A DNA stretch of 19,445 nt from Stramenopiles sp. TOSAG23-3. Its lineage: Eukaryota > Sar. The stretch lies in NCBI GenBank assembly GCA_900128585.1, contig LT642400.1:1-19445 (forward strand), written 5' to 3'. This document shows positions 1 to 7,880 of the stretch, in pieces. A model generated the notes under the pieces. It did no database searches, was not told the DNA's origin, and saw only the letters and a list, made by a program, of their open reading frames with translations. A program made the position numbers and the translations under genes. Numbering within the stretch: the stretch's first letter is position 1; every line of letters begins with the position of its first letter.

Positions 1-25
1 ACCAAGCGGCTCTACAGAATTTTTA

Positions 26-1804
26 ATGCTCAGTTTCTTTGACATGACAAATGAAAACGCAGACAAGAAGGACAAGGAGCAAGAAAATAATTTGCCGAGG
101 TTGCGGCTAATTGCGTACAACCCGAAGCTGTCGTACAAGTTAAAGACCGTGATTGCCGGAACTGATTTGATCAACATCGTATCCAGCGGAGGTGTCGTCG
201 ACGAAGAACTTTTGACGGCTGAAAAGAGGGGGGAGCTCGCAAAGCTAATTGCAAAATGTTTGCGACTGCAAATGCGACGAAATACGTTGCCTTCACTGTT
301 AATAATCCCACTGGAGGAAGCGTTAGCAGAGGAGGAAAAGAGACTTAAAGAGCGAGAAGACCAAGACGCCAAGTTGAAGAAAGAAGTAGACAACAAGATT
401 CGAGAGGAGCAGTTTCGATTCAGGAAGGCCGAAGCTGCACAGAAAAAGAAGGACGAGGCACGCTGGCAAGAACTTCAGAAATCAAGAAAGCGAAGGACCA
501 GCCCGAAATCGAAGACGGAGCTAGTAGCGGGTGAAGTGCCGGATGCGAACGACGAGGAAGAGGAAACATACATGACATTGGAGGAGAGTTCGAAGGCGCC
601 TTGGGCCGTCGCAGCCAGGTACATCAACAGTTCGTGGAGGAAAGCGTTGCAAATAGAAAACGAACAGTTTATTGTATCTGCGACCGCGACGTACTTAGAC
701 AAAGAGGCGCGCATGGCCCAGGGTGGGGTGTACGTTTACAGCTCTGAGAGTGACATTGATCTTGGTGAAATATCCGATGAAGAAGAGCTTGCTGCCCGCA
801 GTGAGCTGCGCCTCATGCTGACGGTTTATAGTCCTTCTCTGGCTGAAGCCGCTACCGTAACCGTACCAAACCTTGCCCTGGTGCAAATATTAAAGGGCCC
901 GTTGGAGCGGCTGACCGAGGAAGAATTGGAAAACGGAATGACGGTAATGATGCGCTACGTTCTGTTTAATATTAAAAAAGAGATGGACATGACAGCGGTG
1001 GGGGTGGCAGGGGAGCCACGTCTAAGCATTATGGTAGACCCCGAAGCCGAGCCTCGTTCGGACCGGGGGGTTCAATACACTCAATATAAAGAAAAGCGAG
1101 CTCTCATGGAAAGTCTTCACACGAAGGCAGGGCGGCGCGGTGTAGTCAGCAGCACAGACCCTGGCGAAGAAATATTTCATAGGGCCATGCGCATCGATGA
1201 CAATGAAGGAAATTCAAATTATGTGCTTGTCAAGGTGTACCAAGGCGCCGGTGTTCGCGGCAACGGGTACCGGTTCGAGGCTTACAGCCCCAAGTTGTCC
1301 CACACGGCTGCAATGAATGTTTCCGAGGCCCGCTTACTTCGCATCATCGGTGGTAGAGGCGATCTGATGCAACCGAACGAGGCTCGGTCCGATTACTTGG
1401 CGATTGTGTGCGCTAACTTGATGATAAAAAATGCAGAGATCGAGGCGCATATGCGCATGGTGTTCCAAAACAATGTGTATGAAAATGTTGAGAAAGGCAT
1501 TCGTGAGAAAGAGGAAGAAATTAACGCGCTGAGGGCTGCCGCCGGCTACCGGTGCGGAATCAAAGCTGGAAAGCGCCATTATTTGATGGTAGCTACGGTC
1601 GAAGGCGACAAGTTGTGTTTGGAACTCCGTGACTTCCGAACGTTTGTACACCGCCGGGTAGTGGTCGGAAAATCCACCCTGTCGGGTAAATGCAAAATGG
1701 GATCAGCTGGCGAAGCGGTGAGGACGTTGCAAGACGGTGATCTGAAGCTCGTCTCAACTATGTCTGAATATGTGGATCACATCATAAGCATGTCTAGCAT
1801 TTAG
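26..1804 (+). CDS. Hypothetical protein with three internal domain repeats and a coiled coil
   Basis: I do not recognise this protein. The ATG at 26 is the first Met, but the same frame stays open to base 2, so the true N-terminus may lie outside the window; as shown it has 592 residues. Three segments share a pattern: residues about 24-86 (around AYNPKLS), 259-322 (around VYSPSL) and 412-477 (around AYSPKLS). Each has a Tyr-x-Pro-x-Leu/Ser core, then a hydrophobic LxxI stretch with a Gly, then an acidic Leu/Glu helix ending near an I-K pair. Residues 99-157 are strongly charged (Glu/Lys/Arg) and should form a coiled coil. A basic, Cys-containing C-terminal segment (about 510-592) resembles the strands that precede repeats 2 and 3. 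There is no signal peptide or membrane segment, so a cytoplasmic or cytoskeletal structural role is possible; that is inference. It converges on the propeller gene 126 bp away. Confidence 0.8.
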   Translation: MLSFFDMTNENADKKDKEQENNLPRLRLIAYNPKLSYKLKTVIAGTDLINIVSSGGVVDEELLTAEKRGELAKLIAKCLRLQMRRNTLPSLLIIPLEEALAEEEKRLKEREDQDAKLKKEVDNKIREEQFRFRKAEAAQKKKDEARWQELQKSRKRRTSPKSKTELVAGEVPDANDEEEETYMTLEESSKAPWAVAARYINSSWRKALQIENEQFIVSATATYLDKEARMAQGGVYVYSSESDIDLGEISDEEELAARSELRLMLTVYSPSLAEAATVTVPNLALVQILKGPLERLTEEELENGMTVMMRYVLFNIKKEMDMTAVGVAGEPRLSIMVDPEAEPRSDRGVQYTQYKEKRALMESLHTKAGRRGVVSSTDPGEEIFHRAMRIDDNEGNSNYVLVKVYQGAGVRGNGYRFEAYSPKLSHTAAMNVSEARLLRIIGGRGDLMQPNEARSDYLAIVCANLMIKNAEIEAHMRMVFQNNVYENVEKGIREKEEEINALRAAAGYRCGIKAGKRHYLMVATVEGDKLCLELRDFRTFVHRRVVVGKSTLSGKCKMGSAGEAVRTLQDGDLKLVSTMSEYVDHIISMSSI

Positions 1805-1837
1805 GGACACAATATTTTGTGATCTGCGGAATTATAA

Positions 1838-1895
1838 ACCAAAATAAAATGATTAGCGAATTTTTAAACCAAAATATATGCTGTTTTATTTTGGT
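1838..1895. terminator. Inverted repeat between convergent genes
   Basis: A perfect 12-bp inverted repeat has arms ACCAAAATAAAA (1838-1849) and TTTTATTTTGGT (1884-1895). A 12-bp direct repeat TAAACCAAAATA occurs at 1835-1846 and 1865-1876. It lies in the 125-bp gap where the gene ending at 1804 and the gene ending at 1930 meet tail to tail. A shared bidirectional 3'-end or polyadenylation element is the natural guess; the structure is seen, the function is inferred. Confidence 0.4.
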
Positions 1896-1929
1896 AATAA
1901 ATATATATAAAGTTTAAATACTTCATGCT

Positions 1930-3333
1930 CTAATGCATAAATATCCACATCATCGTCAAAACAATTGCCACGGACGACATGTCACAGTATTGTTTTGAAG
2001 GAATACCAGCACTTAATTCGTTGCTATTTGTTTTGGTGGTGGTGTTGCTTGTGCTTGTTGTCGTCGTTGTTGGTGCTTCTGTTGTGGTGGATGAATTTGT
2101 TTCGTTTGTGGTCGTTGTCGTCGTTGGTGCTTGTGTTGTCATTGGTGCTTCTGTTGTGGTTGTTGCGGCAATTGTTGTGGTCGTTGTTGTTGGTGTTTCA
2201 GTTGTCGTTGTCGTTGGTGTTTGAGTGGTTGTCGTTGTCGTTGGTGCTTGTGCTGTGGTTGTTGTTGTTGGTGCTTGTGTTGTGGTTGTTGTCGTTGGTG
2301 TTTGAGTGGTTGTTGTTGTCGTTGGTGCTTGTGTTGTGGTTGTTGTCGTTGGTGCTTGTGTTGTGGTTGTTGTCGTTGGTAAAACAAGTGTCCATATGTT
2401 GCCGCCAGACACAACCGCCGCCAGCTTCGTGCCGTCTGCCGAGGAGGTAATATCCACCCAATTTTTCACTGCACCTACGGAAGTATCTTCTGTCCAGGTC
2501 GCACCGCTGTCGCTGGAGGTCCATATGCTGCCACTATACACAACCGCCGCCAGCTTTGTCCCGTCTGCCGAGGAGGTGATTTTACGCCACTTTTTTGTAC
2601 CACCAACGGAGGTATCTACTGTCCAGGTCGCACCACTGTTGCTGGAGTTCCAGATGTTGCCATCTTCAACAGTCGCCGCCAGCTTCGTCCCGTCTGCCGA
2701 AGAGGTGATACCACGCCACTTTTTTGTCGCACCAACGGAGGTATCTTCTGCCCAGGTCGCACCACTGTTGCTGGAGGTCCATATGTTGCCATCCCTCACA
2801 ACCGCTGCCAGTTTTGTCCCGTCTGCCGAGGAGGTGATATGCCGCCAAGATTTTGTACCACCAACGGAGGTATCTTCTGTCCAGGTCGCACCACTGTTGC
2901 TGGAGGTCCATATGTTACCACCATACACAGCCGCCACCAGCTTCGTCCCGTCTGCCGAGCAGGTAATAGAGTTCCATTCTTTTGTCGCACCAGTAGTAGT
3001 TACTTCGGTTATAGTCGTACCGCTATTGCTTGAGGTCCATATATTGCCACTAATGCCCACAGTCGCCGCCAGCTTTGTCCCGTTTGCCGAGGAGGTAATA
3101 AACCTCCAGTCTTTCGTCGCGCCAACGGAAGTATCTACAGTCCAGGTCGCACCGCTGTCAGTGGAGGTCCATATATTGCCACTACCAACAGTCGCCGCCA
3201 GCTTTGTACCGTCTGCCGAGGAGGTGATACCCCACCAATTTTTCGTTGTACCAACGGATGTATCTTCTGTCCAGTTGCCAGCAGCGGATACGTGGCCCAT
3301 GCTCAAAAGGAAGACCAAGCAGACAAGAAGCAT
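1930..3333 (-). CDS. Secreted seven-blade Asp-box beta-propeller on a Thr-rich stalk, probably GPI-anchored
   Basis: The 467-residue product starts with a clear signal peptide (residues 1-18, Leu-rich, ending VSA-A). Residues 20-316 are seven tandem units of 43 residues; the blade Trp recurs at 21, 64, 151, 194, 237 and 280, and unit 3 has Ile108 there. Each unit carries a core like ITSSADGTKLAAVV and an Asp-box-like SSNSGATW, the turn motif of sialidase, sortilin and Ycf48-type propellers. Seven units fit one closed seven-blade propeller. The catalytic sialidase residues are absent, so binding is more likely than hydrolysis. Residues about 320-435 are PTTTTTTQA-type repeats, a probable O-glycosylated mucin-like stalk. 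The C-terminus (about 438-467) is a polar spacer followed by a hydrophobic tail ending WIFMH, compatible with GPI attachment though short. Likely a surface adhesin or lectin; the ligand is unknown. The ATG at 3333 is chosen because it opens the signal peptide. Confidence 0.88.
   Translation of the reverse strand: MLLVCLVFLLSMGHVSAAGNWTEDTSVGTTKNWWGITSSADGTKLAATVGSGNIWTSTDSGATWTVDTSVGATKDWRFITSSANGTKLAATVGISGNIWTSSNSGTTITEVTTTGATKEWNSITCSADGTKLVAAVYGGNIWTSSNSGATWTEDTSVGGTKSWRHITSSADGTKLAAVVRDGNIWTSSNSGATWAEDTSVGATKKWRGITSSADGTKLAATVEDGNIWNSSNSGATWTVDTSVGGTKKWRKITSSADGTKLAAVVYSGSIWTSSDSGATWTEDTSVGAVKNWVDITSSADGTKLAAVVSGGNIWTLVLPTTTTTTQAPTTTTTTQAPTTTTTTQTPTTTTTTQAPTTTTTAQAPTTTTTTQTPTTTTTETPTTTTTTIAATTTTEAPMTTQAPTTTTTTNETNSSTTTEAPTTTTTSTSNTTTKTNSNELSAGIPSKQYCDMSSVAIVLTMMWIFMH
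2029..2376 (-). repeat. Coding minisatellite for the Thr/Pro stalk, about 27-bp units
   Basis: On the plus strand this stretch repeats GTTGTCGTTGGTGCTTGTG-like units, encoding PTTTTTTQA/QT on the minus strand. The left part is more degenerate, with Asn/Ser/Glu interruptions. Strong G+T asymmetry on one strand creates open but meaningless plus-strand frames. Confidence 0.85.
2386..3276 (-). repeat. Coding tandem repeat, about 129-bp units x7 (propeller blades)
   Basis: Seven head-to-tail units correspond one-to-one to the propeller blades. Stretches such as GTCCAGGTCGCACCACTG and GTCTGCCGAGGAGGTGAT recur nearly unchanged, so similarity is high at the DNA level as well as in the protein. One unit carries an extra codon (GISGN instead of GSGN), and unit 3 has lost the DTSVG and Trp positions. 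Confidence 0.9.
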
Positions 3334-3577
3334 AGTTTAAGTTTGAAAGAGTTAAAATTGTTCAGTGTTAATTATTTCTTTATCGTGTAAAAAGTTGTTT
3401 GGTTCAAATAAATTTGTTATTGAAAACGCTTTTAAAAACGAAAAGAAGTTTCTGTAAAAACTCGTAAAAGTTTTGGTGCGAAAATTAGTTGGGAGTTGAT
3501 TGTTTTGTGATTATTATACGTGCGAAAATATTATAGTAGGTATGCTAACAATAAATTTTGGCGAGCCCCTTTATTAA

Positions 3578-3607
3578 TAAAAGTAAGTACACGTGTACTT
3601 ACTTTTA
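3578..3607. promoter_or_regulatory. Perfect 30-bp palindrome centred on CACGTG
   Basis: The two halves are exact reverse complements: the left arm reads TAAAAGTAAGTACAC and the centre falls between 3592 and 3593. The core is an E-box/G-box-type CACGTG inside ACACGTGT. It lies 245 bp upstream of the propeller gene start and three bases beyond the stop of the small minus-strand frame at 3611. It could bind a dimeric bHLH/bZIP-like factor, or fold as a cruciform or RNA hairpin. Confidence 0.6.
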
Positions 3608-3835
3608 AGACTAATCAATTGGAATCTTCACCAGAACTTGGGGAGGATCTGCAATAGGAGGAGATATTGTTCTTGAACTGACACCTTCTTTTTTCTTTTT
3701 TTTATAAAAAAAAAAACTAATGATATTATTATGTTTTAAGACTCTCATCTCAAGATTATCCCAATTGTAGAACTGATCTAATTTTGCAACTGCTAAAATT
3801 TTTTCTTTTTTTATAAAAAAAAACTAATGATATAT
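3603..3835. repeat. Degenerate tandem duplication, about 100-130 bp x2
   Basis: Both copies begin with TTTTAAGACT (3603 and 3734). Both end with a T-rich/A-rich block followed by ACTAATGATAT (about 3690-3726 and 3798-3832). The middles are poorly conserved but share short words such as GATCT and GCAA. The T-run and A-run in each copy are mutually complementary and could fold back. Confidence 0.5.
3611..3748 (-). CDS. Possible small ORF or gene remnant, 45 codons
   Basis: A minus-strand frame runs from ATG at 3748 to TAG at 3611. It is open further upstream to a TAG near 3825-3827. The last 24 residues (start GVSSRTISPP, end VLVKIPID) have a composition more like real protein than the surrounding AT-rich sequence. 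The first half contains Phe and Lys runs from homopolymers. It could be a gene fragment, a 3' exon or chance. No family is recognised. Confidence 0.2.
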   Translation of the reverse strand: MRVLKHNNIISFFFYKKKKKEGVSSRTISPPIADPPQVLVKIPID

Positions 3836-4103
3836 ACTCGTAGTATGTATCATATGATATTTTAATTATCATATCAATCATACTAGTAATATATGATATA
3901 ATTAATTTAAAAAAAATAAAATAATTGATAGGAATTACTACTCTTTGTACACAATATGGGAGCATAATTAAAAATACACTCTCAGCACGCTTTTTAGTAT
4001 ATTTAACCAAAAGCAGAAACGTGCCAGGGGACGCTGTGTGCGCGAAAAAAAACTTTCTACACTACACTACACACACACCACGCCCCGGTAATCCAAGATG
4101 TAA

Positions 4104-5243
4104 TTACGCAGTAATCTGGCCGTTCGATAGCTTCGCGCTCTTGGCATTGCGTTGCCCCTTGAGTGGCGTCTTGGCCGCTTTTCGTTTCTCCCCCCCTTCT
4201 TTGATTTTCTTCTTCACTTCAGTTCGAGGACTTGATTTTCCGACAGGAACTCCCGCTTTCATAGGATCAACGTTGGGGTCGTCCCACAAATGCAAATACC
4301 GGCGCCATGACTTCATCTTCGCGTCGAAATTCCTTTTACTAACTCTCTCCAGCTTGTTCGGGGTCACCGGGTGCCTAAGAACCCCCACAACGCGGTCATT
4401 CTTGGGAACGGCCTTTGTATAGTGCTGGTATCCCACGGACATCTTCCCAATATCGATTTGTCTTTGCCGCTTTTCGATTCTCTTTTCGTTGAGGGGCTCA
4501 GGTTTAACTTCTTTTGCGGCCTTCGGCGAGGCCGTTTCTTCTGCAATCTTTGGCAAAGAAGCTACCGGTTGCCTTGGGGTTGAAGGCAAGGCGCCATTTC
4601 CAGCACGGACAACTTGGCTAAACAGTAAGTTGAGTCCGTCACGGCTGCTGTCGAGGCTCAAGTTGAAAGCAGGCTTTGCTTTGGGCGCGGGCAACGGCCC
4701 CTCTGGCACAGAGGCAGCACGTGGCGTGGCGCTGGGAGACGTTTGTAGTTGCGCCCCCGCCCCCTCCGCGGTCGCCCCGAGCACTTTGCTAAGAAATGAT
4801 ATGCCCTGGACTACTTTGGCGGACTGCTTTTCCGCCGTCTCTGGCTTTATCTGAACGGATCGTTGCTTGGGTTCGCTCACAGTACTTTCAACAGCTGCGT
4901 TGGCATCGCCTCTGAATGACGCCCCTACATTTTCCTGGTCCATTGTCGCCGGCTCCGGCGTTGATTTTGAACCGCCACGAAGCATCGATGCGAACGAAAT
5001 GTTCCCGGTCACTTTCCGTGATGTCGAAGCGGTGCTTTCAACAGAGACTTCTGCTGGGGTTCCCACCGTTTCTGGATCGTCGTTACTCTGTAGCAACGAG
5101 GCATAGGATACGTTCCTAGTCACTGCCCGAGATTTGACGGCGGCAGTATCCGCACTGACTTCGGCCGGAATTTCCACCGTTTCCGGGTGGTTGGAATACT
5201 CCTCGTCGGAATCTGAATCTATACAGTCTCCCCAGTGTAACAT
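4104..5243 (-). CDS. SLBP: Histone mRNA stem-loop binding protein (SLBP)
   Basis: SLBP binds the 3' stem-loop of replication-dependent histone mRNAs and directs their processing and translation. The RNA-binding domain is at residues about 254-324 of 379: it starts EKRQRQIDIGKMSVGYQHY, contains the HPVTPNK motif (residues 291-297; the TPNK Thr is the conserved phosphorylated Thr in animal SLBPs), and ends with SWRRYLHLWDDP, where animal SLBPs end with a similar LHFWDPP. This match is very specific. The C-terminal 50 residues are basic. The N-terminal 250 residues are low complexity with a duplicated 37-residue block (20-56 and 57-93) and a short motif seen three times (NVSYASLL, NISFASML, GISFLSKVL). 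The start is the ATG at 5243; the frame extends five codons upstream without another ATG. The gene is divergent from the GT90 gene. Presence of SLBP implies that this organism's histone genes end in stem-loops. Confidence 0.93.
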   Translation of the reverse strand: MLHWGDCIDSDSDEEYSNHPETVEIPAEVSADTAAVKSRAVTRNVSYASLLQSNDDPETVGTPAEVSVESTASTSRKVTGNISFASMLRGGSKSTPEPATMDQENVGASFRGDANAAVESTVSEPKQRSVQIKPETAEKQSAKVVQGISFLSKVLGATAEGAGAQLQTSPSATPRAASVPEGPLPAPKAKPAFNLSLDSSRDGLNLLFSQVVRAGNGALPSTPRQPVASLPKIAEETASPKAAKEVKPEPLNEKRIEKRQRQIDIGKMSVGYQHYTKAVPKNDRVVGVLRHPVTPNKLERVSKRNFDAKMKSWRRYLHLWDDPNVDPMKAGVPVGKSSPRTEVKKKIKEGGEKRKAAKTPLKGQRNAKSAKLSNGQITA

Positions 5244-6397
5244 TGTTGTATGCGTCAAAGTTGATCGTTTACAAAGTATAAAATATTTGTGTATTTATAT
5301 ACGTATGTATTTATGTGCTTGATAGTTTCGAAAATGTTTACAATGTTTCTAATCATAAGAAAAAAAGTACAAGTTTATACTTATTCGAGTTTAAAAATTG
5401 AATGAAAAAGACGGGCTGGGCTACTATTACTAATAACACTTTTTTTTGAAACAAAAACACCGCCGAAAGAGAAGAATCTTTTTTCTTCTTCTTCTTCTTT
5501 CATTTTTTTAAAAGGCAAATACTATAGAAAACGAAGAAGGCGGGAAAGAAGGAACGGAGTACAGGAGATACCAGTATAGTAAGAAACAGAAGGATGGAGG
5601 CGGAATAAATCCAAGAAGTAAATATAAAAATACAAGATTACAAATATTATTACTTATAATATACAATTACATTCCTATCATATACCTTCCCAATTCCGAT
5701 ACGATGGATGCTGTGTTTATATAAATTCAAAAAAAGAAAACAAACCTTTGTAACTAACAGATACAAACATCTCAACCCGAAGGAAGAGAAAAGAAATAAG
5801 TACATAGTATGGTATTCTATAATACTATTTGACTCTATCTATTTTTTTTGGTTATTAATAGGCGTACCATTGTTAGTATAGTTATATTATTATAATAATA
5901 AAGAAGTCAATTTTATTTTTTTATTTTACCTAAGTCTGCACTTCTTTTTTTGTTGTTGGAGAGGAGGAGGGGCTCAGGGCTCCTCAGTCTTTATATTTAT
6001 AATAATAATAATAAAATAATAAATAGCTAAAAAAATAATACGTACTGGCTGGTAGGTACATTTTTTATAACAAAATATACATTAAAAAATCGAGAACGAA
6101 GTATATCATTCAATTTCATTCTTATTTTGGTAAGTTCAGTCGACGTTAAAGGATCAAATTATTACATTTTAATGTGTAGATATTTTTATGTTTAAACACG
6201 TTTGAAGAAATAAAACGAACGGTTTAGTTTGTGCGTATATAAATATATATATATATATATTTGGACGGTAAGAAGTTAGGTTGGAAGCAAGCGTGTGCTA
6301 GGAGACAGAGGTACGGTTTTGCAAAGGGTCGGTAGAAAGAAACAGCAGCAAGTGTTTGAGCCCAAATATACATGGGATTGGTGTAATCAGAATAGAC
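5244..6397. other. Divergent AT-rich spacer between SLBP and GT90 genes
   Basis: About 1.15 kb must hold both promoters. It contains CTT/TTC runs (about 5475-5505), an AAT/ATA microsatellite (5998-6022), and a TA run (6240-6260) with TATA-like GTATATAAATATA about 150 bp before the GT90 ATG. A TATATAAAT-like site (minus strand, about 5296-5304) lies upstream of SLBP. There is a small GC-rich patch, GAGGAGGGGCTCAGGGCTCC, near 5964-5983. I see no convincing gene, tRNA or known structured RNA. Confidence 0.6.
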
Positions 6398-7880
6398 ATG
6401 CCGCCATATGGTTCAGGGAGAAATGTGTACGATTTTCGCGAAGTCAAGAGTGTTCACATGAGAGTTTTCACGTTTTTGAGGGTGCTTTTTTTCCTTTCTT
6501 TGGTTTTTGATATTGGTACGTCCCCGGCGTATTTTCCTAGGCCTCGGGGACTTTTATCCCTCGGCAACAATCACAAGGCAAAGGTGACTGATGCGAGCTG
6601 CAAAGCGTACGGCTGGAACGTTTTGTCGGAGAAAGATCGCTCGTATCACGAGATGAACGGGGGGCTTGCGGCAGACGCTCTGGAACGGGCAAAAAAGAGA
6701 TGGAAAGACGTCGTCTTTCATTTTCATTACGGGGGTGGCAAGTGGAAAATATATAGCACTCCGGCCAAGTGCGTGAAGGGTGGAAGGGTGTGCTGGGGAC
6801 GGACTTTGTCAGTGCTGGAAACCCTCGTTGCTGTAACCGATGGCATCCCTCCCCCGTACAAGTCTACACTTGAGAATGTCGACGTTTTGTACTCTCCATG
6901 GGACGAGCCGGTGAACTCGAGTGAATATCCTGTCTGGCAATACAACCGTCACTCCAATGCACACGGCGTGATTTTGCCCTACAACTACGCTTTTGACGAC
7001 GAACGGTTGCGGGCCTACAAGGAGGACATTGCATCCGTTCGGCGGGCACAGAGCGAGGGCTACCGTGGGAGTTTTCGGTTGGCCAGCAAACCGCAAAAAC
7101 CATGCCACCAACGTATGCCTCACACGTACCAGGGAAAGGACGACCGTGCCGTCTTCCGTGGCTCGGCTACGTATGCTTCAACGTTTCAAGCCTCGTCTCG
7201 GGGGAGAATTTGTGGTATTTTGGAAACGAACGTAGGTTTGCGAGAGAAGGTCGACATTGCTATAGTAGAAGGGGCACCCGAAGGAACGTACTGCGATAGG
7301 AGCCACAAGAGGATTTCACTAGCAGAGCAAGGAACCTGCTACACAATGATTCTTGATATAGAAGGGCAGTCGTTCTTTACGGACAGAACGCCGATGGTGC
7401 TGCTGTTGAACTCGACGCTGGTGCGCCAAGAGCGGGGGGGGCGTGGACTTTTTGACGCCTTTTTTCCTCAAACCATGGAAGCATTATGTACCGATGGACA
7501 AAACGTTCAAAGATATAATAGGGGCAGTGGACTGGGTCAGAGCACACCGAAGGAAAGCGAAAGTTATAAGCGACGATGCGACAAAGCTAGGGTCCTTTCT
7601 TACCACCGACCAAGCCATGATGTGCGCTTATTTCAGTAATTTGAAAATGCTGAGAGATCTCAACAAGGAGCCGATGGTACAGGCTTTGGAGGACGGGGTG
7701 ACTCTGCAGCCATCATTTCTTTTCGTTAATTTGCTATGGGAACGCCCCGGCGACGGTGCATGGCGACTCTTCATTAACATTCCTGGTAATCCGTTTGTTG
7801 CAGCCTTCGTTTTTGTTCTGCAAAAACTGTACTATTTCATATTTCAAAGAAAGGATACTTTGAATGGTAAATTGCTTTGA
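6398..7880 (+). CDS. GT90 (CAP10/POGLUT-like) glycosyltransferase, frameshifted at a G8 run
   Basis: GT90 enzymes transfer xylose or glucose in the secretory pathway (fungal CAP10, animal POGLUT). The first frame (to residue 348) has a hydrophobic signal-anchor (residues about 22-40), VDVLYSPWDEP (161-171, the family's acidic motif), FRGSATY (253-259, the FRGS/WRG motif) and LDIEGQSFFTDR (319-330, the D-x-x-G donor-site region). The family continuation, VDFLTPFFLKPWKHYVP, lies in the next frame from 7443 to the TGA at 7880. The switch falls in a run of eight Gs at 7434-7441; seven would keep the frame. The product would be about 490 residues, a normal length. This is either a sequencing indel or a real inactivating or slippage event. 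The first ATG of this frame is 6398; the ATG at 6458 would start directly at the hydrophobic segment and is an alternative. The TTG-initiated extension to 6356 is rejected. Confidence 0.82.

Larger units (their letters stand above)
3334..4103. other. AT-rich spacer between propeller and SLBP genes
   Basis: This spacer holds the presumed promoter of the propeller gene near 3334-3500, the 30-bp palindrome at 3578-3607, a degenerate tandem duplication at 3603-3835, and an imperfect AT-rich inverted repeat at 3841-3885. Arms of the last run TAGTATG at 3841 to CATACTA at 3879, with 16 of 20 positions pairing. A short AC-rich run precedes the SLBP stop near 4060-4080. Apart from a doubtful 45-codon frame, I see no gene. 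Confidence 0.7.

Noticed and set aside
1930-3333. Propeller gene as an active sialidase
   Set aside because: Asp-boxes are present, but the FRIP arginine, the Tyr/Glu nucleophile pair and the arginine triad are not.
2306-3340. Long plus-strand frame of about 344 codons opposite the propeller gene
   Set aside because: It is the antisense shadow of the repeat array; periodic composition keeps it open, and it lacks any domain or signal feature, whereas the minus strand has a signal peptide and Asp-boxes.
3578-3607. Histone-type 3' stem-loop
   Set aside because: The sequence does not match the GGYYYTTYTTTTYARRRCC-like 6-bp stem and 4-nt loop; this is a 30-bp loopless palindrome.
3756-4010. 84-codon minus-strand frame in the propeller/SLBP spacer
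   Set aside because: Ile/Tyr/Lys-rich translation of AT-rich DNA with repeats; no signal of selection is visible.
6356-6397. Upstream extension of GT90 starting at TTG 6356
   Set aside because: No ATG; the first ATG in frame is 6398 and the hydrophobic anchor follows it.
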